Source of the DNA: Triatoma infestans
Lineage: Eukaryota > Arthropoda > Insecta > Hemiptera > Reduviidae
NCBI GenBank assembly: GCA_011037195.1
Contig: JAAEAF010006834.1
Location: forward strand, 1 to 64,000
Direction of reading: 5' to 3'
DNA length: 64,000 nt
Shown: positions 51,101 through 56,194 of the stretch, piece by piece
Layout: the number at the start of each line of letters is the position of its first letter
How positions within the stretch are numbered: the stretch's first letter is position 1
Program-made: the position numbers and the translations under genes
The notes under the pieces: model-generated
Seen by the model: only the letters and a program-made list of their open reading frames with translations
The model's database searches: none
Told to the model about the DNA's origin: nothing

Positions 51101-52267
51101 AAATATCGGAATCAGGAGATTGTAATCCTATCCGATAGCCAGGTCGCCATTAAAGCACTGAGATCATATGACATCAGTTCAAAAATTGTATGTGGGAATG
51201 CCTCGGCAAGCTCAATGACTTGGGCAGGAGCAATAGAGTTACCCCCTATTGCTAGGGCATCTTGGCATGGAAGGAAATGAGATAGCCGAAATCCTGGCAA
51301 GAAAAGGTGTTGCATCTCCGTCTTTATGACCTGAATGAAACCTTTCTGTGGAATAAGTGACCAATCTCCTCGGAAAGAGGAAATGAGGAAGAGACACAGC
51401 TCTGGAAAACCCTGCCAGGGGGACTGAAGCAAGCTAAGATCTGAAGCGCACATCAGTCTAAGTAAAAATAGGCTTTGTAAGCTGACGGGCTTCCTAAAGG
51501 AGCATTGTAGACTCAGGTGGGAGGCACACCTGAAGAAGCTGGGCCTAGAATACGATGGCACCTGCAGATTCTGGCAAGATGGAGGAGAGACTTCAATACA
51601 TTTCCTGGACGGACTGCGATGCTATGATCCAGAGAAGATGGAAGCCTGGATAGTTACCAGATGTTGGAGGAAGATATACCCTCCTTAGAACCTTCCCAGA
51701 TCCTGAGATTCTACAGAGATCCTACTCTGGAAGGGGTGCTCTGGAAGAGGTGTGAATAGTCTCATCCTTGGCACCAGTGGGGTAGCACAAAAAAAAGTCT
51801 TTCTTTTGGCCTTGAGGCCCCAAAGTTACAGCTTTGGTTTCTTCTGGAAAACCGTTATTTTCTCTTCTCAGAGAAAGTTACGAGTGTCTTGAAGCAAAAC
51901 AAGACTATACGGGGCAAGACTTAAAACATCTTGGTTAGTTCTACAATTAAACTCCAAGTTCCGCCCACTATTTGCTGTCATTGATGTGGAAGAGGGCGGG
52001 AAAAGTTAGACCCCGCCCATTTATTATTTTAAATAAATCGACTAGCGCGATTCTCTCAAGTCAATAACTCTATTGTGGAAATATATATACCAAACCACTG
52101 ATGCGGCCACAACCCGAACGAAGACCCCCCTAAATTGTGCCCAGCTGATTAGATCATCTGGTAAACTTACCTTGCGCCAACCAAGATGAAATTATCATCT
52201 TTAAGCACCAACCGGAAGTAGTCTACACTGGAAGTGTTACCAGCAAATCTGTCAACATCCTCCGCAC
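24572..52267 (-). CDS. Sema1a: Semaphorin-1A-like transmembrane semaphorin, 17 coding exons, 5' end missing
   Basis: Class 1 semaphorins are membrane-bound axon-guidance proteins that signal through plexins. Seventeen minus-strand exons with AG/GT borders and fully compatible phases sum to 2180 nt: two bases of a split codon plus 726 codons including the stop. In order they encode the sema domain (exons 1-12, starting at EDVDRF and including [10 protein letters not shown] and YRFTQIAVD), the cysteine-rich PSI domain (exon 13, DPYCAWD), a short linker without an Ig domain, one membrane segment (exon 15, [20 protein letters not shown]) and a cytoplasmic tail ending [12 protein letters not shown]. 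The absence of an Ig domain and this tail fit insect Sema-1a. The signal peptide and first 40-60 residues were not found between 52.3 and 58.2 kb, so the first exon lies in unread sequence or beyond. Introns carry many LINEs, SINEs and foldbacks, yet every exon seen is intact. Confidence 0.95.
24700..24780 (+). repeat. 3' fragment of SINE with (AAT)n tail
   Basis: GTCATTGGATCCTCAGATGTTG then ATGCGCCTTAA and AAT repeats, the 3' end of the SINE; a full copy follows directly in its tail. Confidence 0.7.
24787..25036 (+). repeat. Full-length tRNA-derived SINE
   Basis: A-box-like GTGGTTAGCGTA, B-box-like CAGTTCGCGTCC, body with hairpin ACTGTCCGGTGATGGACAGT, end GTTGACGCGCCTTAA and a long (AAT)n tail. 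It fills most of the 395-bp last Sema1a intron, antisense to the gene. Its tail abuts the exon 16 donor. Confidence 0.85.
25039..25252 (-). CDS. Sema1a: Sema1a coding exon 16 (cytoplasmic tail)
   Basis: 214 nt reading [20 protein letters not shown] then ...[15 protein letters not shown]...[28 protein letters not shown] is the conserved Sema-1a cytoplasmic motif. The donor GTAATT lies at the junction with the (AAT)n tail of an adjacent SINE, so the SINE insertion touches this splice site. Confidence 0.92.
25300..25350. repeat. Family X terminus
   Basis: CTGTGAAACAATCACACGAC then TTTCTCTTAC, the common border of family X, in the intron between exons 15 and 16. A similar one lies at 25815-25870. 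Confidence 0.6.
25429..25639 (-). CDS. Sema1a: Sema1a coding exon 15 (transmembrane segment)
   Basis: 211 nt reading [17 protein letters not shown], then the hydrophobic segment [20 protein letters not shown], then [20 protein letters not shown]. This is the type I membrane anchor followed by a charged stop-transfer and the conserved acidic juxtamembrane tail. The strong GTAAGT donor at 25428 was preferred over a weaker GT 11 bases upstream in the transcript. Confidence 0.93.
26686..26826 (-). CDS. Sema1a: Sema1a coding exon 14 (extracellular linker)
   Basis: 141 nt reading [20 protein letters not shown] then ...[14 protein letters not shown]. It is a poorly conserved, acidic juxtamembrane linker without cysteines, hence no Ig domain. 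TTTCAG acceptor and GTAATA donor give phase 1 at both ends and keep the frame into exon 15. Confidence 0.85.
26985..27120 (+). repeat. SINE fragment
   Basis: GTAACGAAAGAAACACAATC, CCCGGAGGACTGTAGTGCC and AAGGCGCCTTAATAATAATAA match the 3' two thirds of the SINE at 24787. Confidence 0.7.
27145..27287 (-). CDS. Sema1a: Sema1a coding exon 13 (PSI domain)
   Basis: 143 nt reading (S)[19 protein letters not shown] then [20 protein letters not shown]. The [12 protein letters not shown]...C pattern is a plexin-semaphorin-integrin domain. TTTTCAG acceptor. The donor could be at 27143-27144 or at 27141-27142; the first was chosen because it keeps phase with exon 14. A SINE fragment ends about 20 bp into the following intron. 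Confidence 0.93.
27840..29220 (-). mobile_element. 5'-truncated Jockey-like LINE fragment (RT thumb, RNase H, C-terminus)
   Basis: Minus strand, in the intron before Sema1a exon 13. The reading passes from RT C-terminal sequence ([20 protein letters not shown], 28836-29072) to RNase H ([48 protein letters not shown]; 28177-28869) and a C-terminal region [19 protein letters not shown] (27852-28193). Two frame changes separate them. It is a different lineage from the intact LINE and recognisably younger than most remnants. Confidence 0.88.
29240..29765. other. Unidentified coding-like islands in a Sema1a intron
   Basis: Two short open stretches: 29333-29542 (open on both strands; minus reads [19 protein letters not shown]) and 29573-29761 minus ([20 protein letters not shown]). 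Neither resembles a semaphorin, and exon 12 to 13 phase leaves no room for them. They may be pieces of an unknown transposon. Confidence 0.3.
30083..30094. repeat. Target-site duplication, distal copy (duplicate splice donor)
   Basis: TACCTACCTGCA; on the minus strand this is TGCAG/GTAGGTA, a copy of the exon 12 end and its donor now about 4.2 kb into the intron. Confidence 0.85.
30097..30220 (+). ncRNA. Degenerate HDV-like ribozyme of the second LINE copy
   Basis: Aligned with the ribozyme of the intact element. P1 reads GATCGCA (30097-30103) against TGCAATT (30178-30184). It keeps five Watson-Crick pairs and one G-U pair although most positions differ from the intact copy. P3 and the stable P4 survive, but the J4/2 CGAA is replaced, so cleavage is probably lost. 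Confidence 0.65.
31131..31646 (+). pseudogene. ORF1 remnant (DUF4780 domain) of decayed LINE
   Basis: Open 171-codon remnant beginning [20 protein letters not shown] and keeping [20 protein letters not shown] and [14 protein letters not shown]. It aligns with residues 210-378 of the intact ORF1. The upstream basic region (30500-31130) is broken by stops. Confidence 0.85.
31687..34197 (+). pseudogene. ORF2 remnant, frameshifted and lacking the RT core
   Basis: Endonuclease start ([20 protein letters not shown]), then broken pieces to about 32700, a deletion of roughly 1.15 kb, resumption at [20 protein letters not shown] (about 32790), and a decayed RNase H ([18 protein letters not shown] near 33680). 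The C-terminal zinc motif is near 34020. Many frame changes; not functional. Confidence 0.88.
34282..34293. repeat. Target-site duplication overlapping the Sema1a exon 12 donor
   Basis: Perfect 12-bp match to 30083-30094. It includes the last five exon bases and seven intron bases. Confidence 0.85.
34289..34517 (-). CDS. Sema1a: Sema1a coding exon 12 (end of sema domain)
   Basis: 229 nt, [10 protein letters not shown]...[15 protein letters not shown]...[22 protein letters not shown]. This is the end of the propeller just before PSI. The GTAGGT donor and the last five exon bases lie inside the 12-bp target-site duplication of the decayed LINE at 30095-34281, so the LINE sits seven bases into the intron yet leaves a usable donor. 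Confidence 0.95.
34712..34794 (-). CDS. Sema1a: Sema1a coding exon 11
   Basis: 83 nt reading [20 protein letters not shown] then DVLFIGT, the conserved YRFT.IAVD and YDVLFIGTD stretch. TTTTAG acceptor, GTGATT donor; ends in phase 1. Confidence 0.95.
35191..35360 (+). mobile_element. Foldback family A, right half with the clearest core
   Basis: CTGAAGA (35253-35259), T, GGGC-GAAC-GCCC hairpin (35261-35272), GAAAC (35273-35277), then CTGTC and TATGACC. Ends CTGCAGAACCAGCCACC. In the Sema1a intron between exons 10 and 11. Confidence 0.8.
35390..36060. repeat. Interspersed repeat family X copy
   Basis: From a GTTTCAAATAAAAGTGATA segment through TTAGATTCTCCCATTCATAT to the terminus GCAGTAAGAGACAGTCATGT then GAGTGTTTCACACCAG, about 40 bp from Sema1a exon 10. 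Confidence 0.65.
36098..36243 (-). CDS. Sema1a: Sema1a coding exon 10
   Basis: 146 nt reading [20 protein letters not shown] then ...[20 protein letters not shown]. The [14 protein letters not shown] and H.LMDE.VP motifs are sema-domain hallmarks. CAACAG acceptor, GTATGT donor; ends in phase 2. Confidence 0.95.
36301..37740. mobile_element. Composite foldback (family C) enclosing a LINE fragment
   Basis: 50-bp terminal inverted repeats at 36301-36350 and 37691-37740. Each holds CTGAGGA, a hairpin and GAAACGTCGATAG. The interior has flanking AT-rich arms and the LINE piece at about 36600-37590. Confidence 0.75.
36600..37590 (+). pseudogene. LINE fragment (RNase H and C-terminus) inside foldback C
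   Basis: Broken frames read [37 protein letters not shown] and, after 37230, [22 protein letters not shown] sequence. These are the RNase H D, E and D motifs and the C-terminal zinc motif. Stops and shifts throughout. Confidence 0.75.
37877..38079 (-). CDS. Sema1a: Sema1a coding exon 9
   Basis: 203 nt, 67 codons plus two bases: [11 protein letters not shown]...[26 protein letters not shown]...[11 protein letters not shown]. The YAVFTTP.NSI.GSAVCAF block is typical of semaphorins. TTTACAG acceptor; ends in phase 0. Confidence 0.95.
38580..38987. repeat. Family X copy, left half split by the intact LINE
   Basis: Ends AAGTGTT before the target duplication; the right half continues at 44283. 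An 18-bp tandem repeat (AATTAATATTATTAGAAT, about 38680-38735) is embedded. Confidence 0.7.
38988..38998. repeat. Target-site duplication, 5' copy, intact LINE
   Basis: ACTTCCGGTTG directly precedes the first base of the element and recurs at 44272-44282. Removing the element restores a continuous family X sequence. Confidence 0.9.
38999..39117 (+). ncRNA. HDV-like self-cleaving ribozyme at LINE 5' end
   Basis: Predicted processing ribozyme that would cut the transcript exactly at the element's first base. P1 pairs GACCATA (38999-39005) with TATGGTC (39079-39085). P3 pairs CCAC (39065-39068) with GTGG (39075-39078) around loop CTCCTC. TGGGC follows P1, giving the GG partner for P1.1. P4 pairs CACCTCC (39090-39096) with GGAGGTG (39101-39107). 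Then comes the J4/2 motif CGAA (39109-39112), whose C39109 would be the catalytic cytosine. P2 probably uses GGGG at 39114-39117 with a C-run near 39052-39066; its partner is ambiguous. A hairpin (39015-39042) fills J1/2. HDV-like ribozymes are known at 5' ends of R2 and other LINEs. Confidence 0.85.
39118..39381 (+). other. 5' untranslated region of the intact LINE after the ribozyme
   Basis: About 260 nt between the ribozyme and the ORF1 ATG. It is closely similar to 30215-30490 in the second copy, so it is part of the element. No open frame of note is convincing. Confidence 0.7.
39382..40587 (+). CDS. LINE ORF1 protein with DUF4780-type C-terminal domain
   Basis: 401 residues. Residues 1-205 are low-complexity, rich in Gly, Ser, Arg and basic runs (about 86-120 and 165-192), as expected for an RNA-binding gag-like protein. 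Residues about 210-378 ([20 protein letters not shown], then [22 protein letters not shown] and [20 protein letters not shown]) match the DUF4780 family that I recall in insect LINE ORF1 proteins. No CCHC knuckle is present. The start at 39382 is the first long-frame ATG after the leader. The stop overlaps the beginning of ORF2. The same domain survives in the decayed copy at 31131-31646. Confidence 0.88.
   Translation: MSGPSKNKNFKKRGEVRGSLSSLSSAGGGSLGSRESTPAMIETTGGNQSAPVEGSHERVVAGGSGCPGSSSADPLGEVASKIGGIKIAHKRPSGAQRRQQARRKAATGGREWIPNSVWKRMQRERASSTQPVRAGVAGTSTARGDAGGDARRVARDAAPRASLRTPKRVRSEVSTPSTEPGVPSRESKRARGPEEVPSGSFRDVLSSHRMAIAPEGYPSDRLTESQAERIQSEVVANIVGEIRPQFRGCYWSRGVLVVVCNNEATRLWLEQLVPTLQVGEGRLRVGFARDVLRSAKVSVWISGSLREASPAAVLDKLRIQNEDLETADWRLISRRVETQGQTLVFDVADRTLERLRRSGLEVFLGMDLVRFRVISRPREDEQEGEGPHSPMEVTPSKPPSQ
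40520..44185 (+). CDS. LINE ORF2: endonuclease, reverse transcriptase, RNase H polyprotein
   Basis: 1221 residues. It nicks target DNA, reverse transcribes the element RNA and may remove RNA from the hybrid. Apurinic-like endonuclease at about 12-235: QVN near 16-18, E45 in [12 protein letters not shown] 148-155, SDH 224-226. Reverse transcriptase at about 500-770: FRPISLSS 521-528, motif A LDIEGAF 591-597, GCPQGG 647-652, YADD 680-683, [11 protein letters not shown]. RNase H at about 944-1075: D949, E984, D1010, WVPGH 1048-1052, NEIADQLA. C-terminal zinc motif C1164-x2-C-x8-H-x4-C1181. All catalytic residues are present and there are no stops, so it may be active. It starts at the first ATG, 68 nt inside ORF1 in the +1 frame. 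Confidence 0.95.
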   Translation: MNRKARDPTLRWRLLQVNLHHSRGASSALSKYLARENISIALIQEPWLVRGRVAGLGETTGKIICDRSLANPRSCMYIREEITSLLLMEFCSRDQTAMRVKLRTEEGTRELVLASTYLPFDSPAPPPSEELRKLVTWCRVHGLQLIIGCDANSHNTVWGSSDTNNRGKSLLDFILSSKLSIINEGEDATFCNINRREVIDLTLGTNFISTLVRDWHVSQEPSLSDHMYIRFDILANCRETRAFRNPRRTDWDSYRRDLSYNIGSVKRSFKTLNDIEDAADQLQRVILDAFRDNCAEVVRTSTRGVSWWNDQLAGLRARARRLFNAAKRRGTWKEYREALTSYNLAIRKAKKDSWRRLCEEVATTSEGARLHRILSRVPTNPLGTIRKPDGDFTEAGRDTLEHMVQVHFPGSIVTSVGPRDESRMDPGGRPGSRGDWTAAKECVTFNKIKWAIQHFKPYKSPGPDGILPALLQQGSDILTPILCRVMRASVALNHIPSVWRPVRIVFIPKPGKRTHTQAKDFRPISLSSFMMKVLEKLVDLYIRGTVLQLRPLHVNQHAYQRGKSCETALHSLVGELEAAVYGREVAAGVFLDIEGAFSNTTYSSITLALERHGVNRTITGWIGSVLRTRKILASLYEETLETTATRGCPQGGVLSPLLWCMVVDELLVELDRRGCSVLGYADDVVVVVRGRHETVVSELLQEALRVVEGWCGRVDLMVNPSKTTLVPFTRRRNVDCFRTLNFFGRTLDVCGQVKYLGIMLDAKLTWGAHLQYVTQKAKKSLCGVTRACGKTWGLSPKMAHWLYKRTIIPVLTYGAVVWWPKTEQQGARKSLSGVQRLACMLISGAFCSAPTTALEVLLGLPPLHLLIQAEARASAYRLMNNGQWHISSLARHLDITQKVDPGPILRMVGEVSCPTFHFELPFQVIITSRSEWAKSWEKRGRIGGSWFTDGSKMACGTGAGIYGVKPKVRIARPLGGYSTVFQAEIYAIKICAEENLRMDSRNREICIFSDSQAALNALRAFRIISPLVRECRDSLETLARHNKVRLIWVPGHKGIMGNEIADQLAREGANTPFPGPEPALGLAKSMVRAALRDWTRREHNRYWRLSTGAKHGKTAMPELCDKRTRHILGLSRYQISLITGLFTGHGRFRKHLHKVGLLEAEPLCRLCQEEEETASHLLFDCVAIARLRYEIFGTLRPEEIVLQEGLVGKVLDLMKRGGCRY
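44272..44282. repeat. Target-site duplication, 3' copy, intact LINE
   Basis: Perfect 11-bp match to 38988-38998, directly after the TTCTAATTCTAATTCT tail of the element. Confidence 0.9.
44283..44640. repeat. Family X copy, right half
   Basis: GAAAACTCGGTATCGAAAATTTG then ACTTCCTCTTACTG, and the terminus GCAGTAAGAGAAAGTTTTGT with GTGTTTCACACCAG near 44605-44637. Confidence 0.7.
44855..44996 (-). CDS. Sema1a: Sema1a coding exon 8
   Basis: 142 nt reading [20 protein letters not shown] then ...[24 protein letters not shown]. The [11 protein letters not shown] and W.SFLK.RLNCS motifs are the most conserved part of the domain. TTCCAG acceptor, GTAAGT donor, ends in phase 1. The following intron carries the intact LINE. 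Confidence 0.96.
45169..45257 (-). CDS. Sema1a: Sema1a coding exon 7
   Basis: 89 nt reading [20 protein letters not shown] then [10 protein letters not shown]. The [11 protein letters not shown] segment is highly conserved in semaphorins. TTTGCAG acceptor; ends in phase 0. Confidence 0.95.
45353..45457 (-). CDS. Sema1a: Sema1a coding exon 6
   Basis: 105 nt reading [20 protein letters not shown] then [15 protein letters not shown]. The LYTGT.ADF.G.DP.IYR signature is diagnostic for sema domains. Phase 1 at both ends. Confidence 0.95.
45550..45985 (-). pseudogene. LINE 3' fragment with (AATCT)n-type tail
   Basis: The reverse complement carries the CAGAAATAACTCC... to GACAGGACTTGAGATAGTA region matching 10290-10700 and 37200-37560, and ends AATCTAATCTAATC. 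Confidence 0.65.
46120..46720 (+). pseudogene. Decayed LINE, RNase H end
   Basis: Broken frame reads [20 protein letters not shown] then [10 protein letters not shown], a degenerate V.FLWVPGHxGIxGNE block, followed by a charged C-terminal region. In the Sema1a intron between exons 5 and 6. Confidence 0.55.
46785..46872 (-). CDS. Sema1a: Sema1a coding exon 5
   Basis: 88 nt reading [20 protein letters not shown] then LHNSTAVYV. It contains the conserved G...CPYDP...NST motif of semaphorins. GTAAGT donor; ends in phase 1. Confidence 0.94.
46945..47160 (-). repeat. tRNA-derived SINE, minus orientation
   Basis: The reverse complement contains TTCGAGTCCAACTATGCTAC, the GTCCGGTGATGGACAGT hairpin and the GAGAAGGCTCC segment. 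In an Sema1a intron, sense to the gene. Confidence 0.8.
47440..48480. repeat. Near-complete family X unit with (CATA)n expansion
   Basis: Two termini with CACTCACACAACT near 47455 and 47608, the body (GAATTTTGGCCATCTATTTA; CCCTTAAATGAATTTTCC), a (CATA)n array at about 48143-48330, then ACGGATATTTCCGGTATCG and the hairpin CTTACTAGGAGTAAGAGAAAG. A partial repeat of the body continues to 48800. Confidence 0.75.
48143..48370. repeat. (CATA)n and (CA)n microsatellite
   Basis: Long CATA repeats, CTAC and CA repeats; the Ile-His-Thr and Val-Cys-Met frames across it are artefacts. Confidence 0.95.
48848..48955 (-). CDS. Sema1a: Sema1a coding exon 4
   Basis: 108 nt, 36 codons: [16 protein letters not shown]...[17 protein letters not shown]. 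The C..NYIR and CGT...PLC patterns are hallmarks of sema domains. CCCAAG acceptor, GTAAGT donor. Confidence 0.94.
49043..49105 (-). CDS. Sema1a: Sema1a coding exon 3
   Basis: 63 nt, 21 codons: [20 protein letters not shown] then E. It holds a conserved sema-domain cysteine. TTTTCAG acceptor, GTATTT donor, phase 0 at both ends. Confidence 0.92.
49340..49720 (+). pseudogene. LINE C-terminal/3' UTR fragment
   Basis: GACGAAGCTGGGCTTGTAAA, GATTCTGTGGGGAGATAGAG and CAATACATTTCCTAATGGAC match the 51530-51610 segment of another copy. The 3' end runs through ATAGACCCC. Confidence 0.6.
49880..50530 (-). pseudogene. LINE 3' region, minus orientation
   Basis: The reverse complement matches 8920-9280: [20 protein letters not shown] on the minus frame corresponds to KLGASLSFMVPS at 8910. 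It ends with GGATAGCGTAGGGTTTGGTC. Confidence 0.65.
50574..50619 (-). CDS. Sema1a: Sema1a coding exon 2
   Basis: Very short 46-nt exon (TTCCAG acceptor, GTAAAT donor). It completes the split Arg codon and reads [15 protein letters not shown], the conserved semaphorin segment after VGAR. It ends in phase 0. Confidence 0.92.
50690..50790. repeat. Foldback core fragment (family E)
   Basis: The minus strand has TTGAAGAAGGCTATTTGAAT then AAAACGTCGG, a degenerate form of the common core. The AAACCACTGATGC end near 52090 may be its distant partner. Confidence 0.45.
50940..51790 (+). pseudogene. Decayed LINE, RNase H to 3' end
   Basis: [20 protein letters not shown] (51110-51180) is the RNase H DSQ block. 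Then comes [18 protein letters not shown] in another frame, and a C-terminal [20 protein letters not shown] near 51520. In the Sema1a intron between exons 1 and 2. Confidence 0.7.
52171..52267 (-). CDS. Sema1a: Sema1a coding exon 1 of those found (start of sema domain)
   Basis: 97 nt bounded by a TTTAG acceptor and GTAAGT donor. It reads [11 protein letters not shown]...[14 protein letters not shown], the first strands of the sema propeller. It begins with two bases of a split codon, so at least one more coding exon lies upstream. It ends in phase 2. Confidence 0.93.
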
Positions 52268-52319
52268 CTAAACACAAATAAAATTATTAAGATTAGAATA
52301 ATATTTAAGAATATTTTAT

Positions 52320-52770
52320 ATAGGTGGGTAGAACCATGCACTGTACTGAACTGGTACATGAGAGGGAAGGCTTAACATTGCAGTCCCCCCCCCAGAACCC
52401 CGCAAAAAATCAAATTTCCCCTAGAAAAATGTTTCAAATAAAAGTGATGAGCACTAATGATCACTCAGGCTGTCGCGGCCATTTTAGTAACACAATATCT
52501 CAAAAACGAAAAATCGCCAGAAGCTAAAACTTGGTATTCCATTTAGTTACTACCACCGCATCTGACAAGAAGATTTCGGGCAAAATCCATCAACCAGAAA
52601 TGTCATTTTACGGAATGTTGTTTTTTCTTCAATTTTTCGTGATTTTCTTGAAAAAGGCTCCAATGATTTTCTTTAAACTTCGTCTAATATCTACACAAGT
52701 CTGCTCAGGTATAAAAGTATAATCCCAGTCCTGTGAGTGTTTCACACCTGATTTTTTTCTTTCTGTAGGG
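52320..52770. repeat. Interspersed repeat family X copy
   Basis: GTTTCAAATAAAAGTGATGA to the terminus TCCTGTGAGTGTTTCACACC; starts just upstream of Sema1a exon 1. Confidence 0.6.
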
Positions 52771-52960
52771 TTCTCAAAATGACACCAGTTAGAGGTCAAC
52801 AATCATACATAAATAAATATAAAATTAATTATCATCAATTAAATAAACAATGATATCTTGGACAACTATCAATTGTCAACAATTGCATGACTCAATACTA
52901 AATCACTCAGCCCTAAGTGTTGACAAAAAAAAAAAATATATTTTTCAACTTGATCACCTG

Positions 52961-53060
52961 TGTGATCGGCTGCTGTGGTCATCGACCTGATTTTCAGGCG
53001 TTTATTCATGATCAGGATATCTCAAATCTGATAGCGCAAACTTTGCAGTATGCAACTGCA
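52961..53060. repeat. Foldback family A left-arm fragment
   Basis: GGTCATCGACCTGATTTTCA then GGCGTTTATTCATGATCAGG, the left arm up to the loop. Confidence 0.6.
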
Positions 53061-53169
53061 CAAAAATGAAACAATTTATTTAATAAACTGCAATTAATGA
53101 GGATTTTACTGTATACTTGAGCAGCCTTATGAGGAGCGCTTTATGTCAAAACCAAGAAAGCTTGTGCAA

Positions 53170-53700
53170 ATTCAATTTAAGGATTAGATTAGATTAGATC
53201 AGGGAGTCTGCAAGCCAGGCACTGCAGCCAATTTTTCCGGGCTTGGCTTATTGTAAGCTTCCCCTCATGTCTAGTACAGGAAACTTCCCCACTTCATGAG
53301 GTCGAAGGCTTTCCCCAATAGTTCTTCTTGCGATATTATCTCCTCCGGTCTCAGTGTGCCAAAGATTACATAAACGCAATCAGGTGAGAGACCGTTTCCT
53401 CCTCATCCTAACACAATGTGCAACAAAGGCTCCGGAGTTGATTAACCTCACCTTGTGTAGATGAGTTTTTTGAACCCACCGTGCCTTGTGAAAAGGCCCG
53501 CTATGAGACAAATCTGATTACTGCTTAGACGAACTAAGCCCTCATTGGCTCTACTCCTTACAGTGGTTTGCCTCCGGACTTAGCATCCAGTACCAGTCGT
53601 GCTCCCTCTGAATCCATTCCCTCAGAGACGCCCGCACCGTCCTTTTAGCTATCCCTAAGACAGTTCCGGACCACAGAACGCCAATACCATTGAACCAAAC
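53170..53700 (-). pseudogene. 3' fragment of the same LINE family as the intact element
   Basis: The reverse complement follows the intact ORF2 C-terminus (RTVRASLREWIQREHDWYWM, then LRPEEIISQEELLGKAFDLM) with frameshifts, and the 3' UTR (CAATAAGCC...CTGCAGTGCCTGG). It ends in (ATCTA)n. Confidence 0.8.
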
Positions 53701-54039
53701 CTATACTTCTGAAATTTACCACTACAAATTCCGCAAAACTACCTAAAATCATGTTCTGTGGGGAAGATATTTCCAAACAAAAAACCTTAAAAACCTATTC
53801 TTCAAAGCCCGGCATTTCCGGGTTAACCGATTTTCTTCAAATTTGGAATACTAGCAAATACTTGTATCATTTTTTTTTTCTTTGGCTGTTGGTTATTATG
53901 CCCTATGACTCGATAATCAAATATGTAAACACAAACAACTAGACATCACAGACAATAAGTAACTTAACACAATGACTAATAGCGCAATGAATATTTAATA
54001 AGAAAACCAGTCTAATGCCTTCACTAGCACTGATACACG

Positions 54040-54540
54040 ATTGCAACTATCTAACACTTTACAACAATCAACAATAACAATCAAAATTATAAAACTACAT
54101 TTCGTCATATAGGCGGATATCTTTTAGGTACTGTACTAATCTATTAATGTTGGTGAGATCATTATCGAGAGCTTCCTGTATTCTATTTGGAATAGAGTTT
54201 AATAATCTCCATCTACTGTATAAAGGACAGTCTTGAACTATATGTTTTACTGTCAAGGGGCAGTTACAGGTGTTACAACATCTAGGGGTGTTACATCTTC
54301 TCTACTCATCAGGTATCCGTGAGTTACGCGGGTATGACCAATTCTCAGTCGAGCTATCACCCCTTCTTCCCTCCTGTTACCTCTGTAACAGGTGTCCCAG
54401 GGTGCTATGATCCCCTTAATTTCCCTCAGTTTGTTATCACTCACTGAGGTCCACTCATCTTGCCAATCTTGACGAATTTTCCTTTTAATACCATTTCTTA
54501 TGTCAAGTGGCATGTGTCTCTCGAAGGTCTCCGTATCATA
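54040..54540 (-). pseudogene. Jockey-like LINE 3' fragment
   Basis: Minus frame 54253-54513 reads LREIKGIIAPWDTCYRGNRR then RLRIGHTRVTHGYLMSREDV. After a frame change comes CNCPLTVKHIVQDCPLYSRW and a stop near 54105. The IGHTRxTHGYLM...HIxxxCP pattern is the C-terminus of Jockey-group ORF2. Confidence 0.85.
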
Positions 54541-54780
54541 TATTAATTAATATTATGTATGTGGTAGAACCATACATTGTACTCAAGTATTATTTTAGAG
54601 GAACCGTTTAATGTTACTCAGAACCACACAAAAAAATCAATTCAATTTTCCCCAGGGGAATTTGTTTCGAATGTGTTTCGAAACTGGCGTAAAACACTCG
54701 TATGGACTTTCTCTTACTTTAATTAGTTAGGCTGGTTACGTTTAGTTCAGGCTGGCCATAATAATGGCCGCTCAGGTATA

Positions 54781-55025
54781 GTTGTTGTGATTGGTTCCGC
54801 AGAGCTGGAAAGCATCAGAGATACACCACGATACGAGTTGATACTGATACGAGTGTATCAACTGTATTTGCTCTGTGCAAATCTATGTTATCATCACACT
54901 ATTTTGACAAAAATATCCTGATAATGGGCGAACGCCCGAAACCGGTCGATGACCAGAAGAAAGAAGCAGGCTATCATGTAAAATGTCTCTGATGCTTTCT
55001 AGCTCTGCGGAACCTACCACAACTA
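54781..55025. mobile_element. Foldback family A, shortened left arm
   Basis: Begins GTTGTTGTGATTGGTTCCGC and ends GCTCTGCGGAACCTACCAC. Right-arm core CTGATAATGGGCGAACGCCC then GAAACCGGTCGATGACC. The left core is lost. Confidence 0.8.
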
Positions 55026-55394
55026 TACCTGAGCGGCCTTATGTGGAGCCGACCGCATGTCCAAACCCAAGAAAGCTTGTGCAAATTTAAATTAACTGGC
55101 ATATCATCAGAGATATTTTCCAGCTCTGTGGAACCAACCACAACAATTAAACTGATAGACCCCTCCCGCATTTATACCCCTGTAAAATCTATGCGGTAAG
55201 CATTCCAAGTTTAAAGAGAATCATTGTAACTGTCTTAGAAAAAAATTTGTAAATTCTCAAAAACCCACAGATTTTTCTTCAAATCTGGAATAATCTCAAA
55301 GCTTCTAAATGTATATTAATATTATGTAGGTGTAAAACCATATATTATACTGAAGTGGTTACTTTAGACGATCCCATAATAACATTACTATTCG

Positions 55395-55700
55395 TTGTTG
55401 TGGTGATTGGTTCGGCAGAGCTGGAGACATTTTGCGTGATAGCCTGCTTCTTTTGGTGGTCATCGACCGGTTTCGGGGTTCGCCCAACATCAGAACGTTT
55501 TTGTCAAAACGTGTGATAACATAGATTTGCACAGAGCAAATACAGTTGATACACTCACAGTCGAATCAACTGTATTTGCTCTGTGCAAGCCTATGTTATT
55601 ACACTGTTCAGCAATAACATCCTGATGATGGGCGAACGCGCGAAACCGGTCAATGACCACAAAATGAAGCAGGCTATCACGGAAAATGTCTCTGATGCAT
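55395..55700. mobile_element. Foldback family A, both arms
   Basis: The loop is nearly symmetric around 55560 (AGAGCAAATACAGTTGAT against ATCAACTGTATTTGCTCT). Right core CTGATGA at 55622-55628, hairpin, GAAAC at 55642-55646. One stem base is changed (GCGC for GCCC). Confidence 0.85.
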
Positions 55701-56194
55701 TACTATTCGCCCCCCCCCCTCAAAAAACACTTTGTCCCAGGAAAATATTTCAAAATACGAAACTTAAAAAGAAAATCGTTGGGACCATTTTTGAGAAAAT
55801 CACGGAAAAAACAAAAAAAAATATAGTTGATTAGATTTTGCCAGAAATCTTAGTGTGTGATGCATGGCGTCGTTGGTATACCAAGTTTGAGTCTCCTATT
55901 GAGATATTTTGTGCGCGCGCGCACAATATTTTGCACACACACACACAATATTTCATCTAACTAGATTTTTGTTTAATTGACCAAGGGCAAGTTTTAAGAT
56001 TTTTTTTTCAGCGAACACTTGTTGATTTCTCTAGATATGAAATTAAATCAAATGAGTTAGATAAGATGGCACACAATAGAACATACACTATTGTTTAATC
56101 AAAAGAAAAATTTTAATATTAAAATAAATATTTACGTGTTCCTTTCTTACGAAATAATTCATATTTTTGATAAGCTACATGATGACTAGTGCCT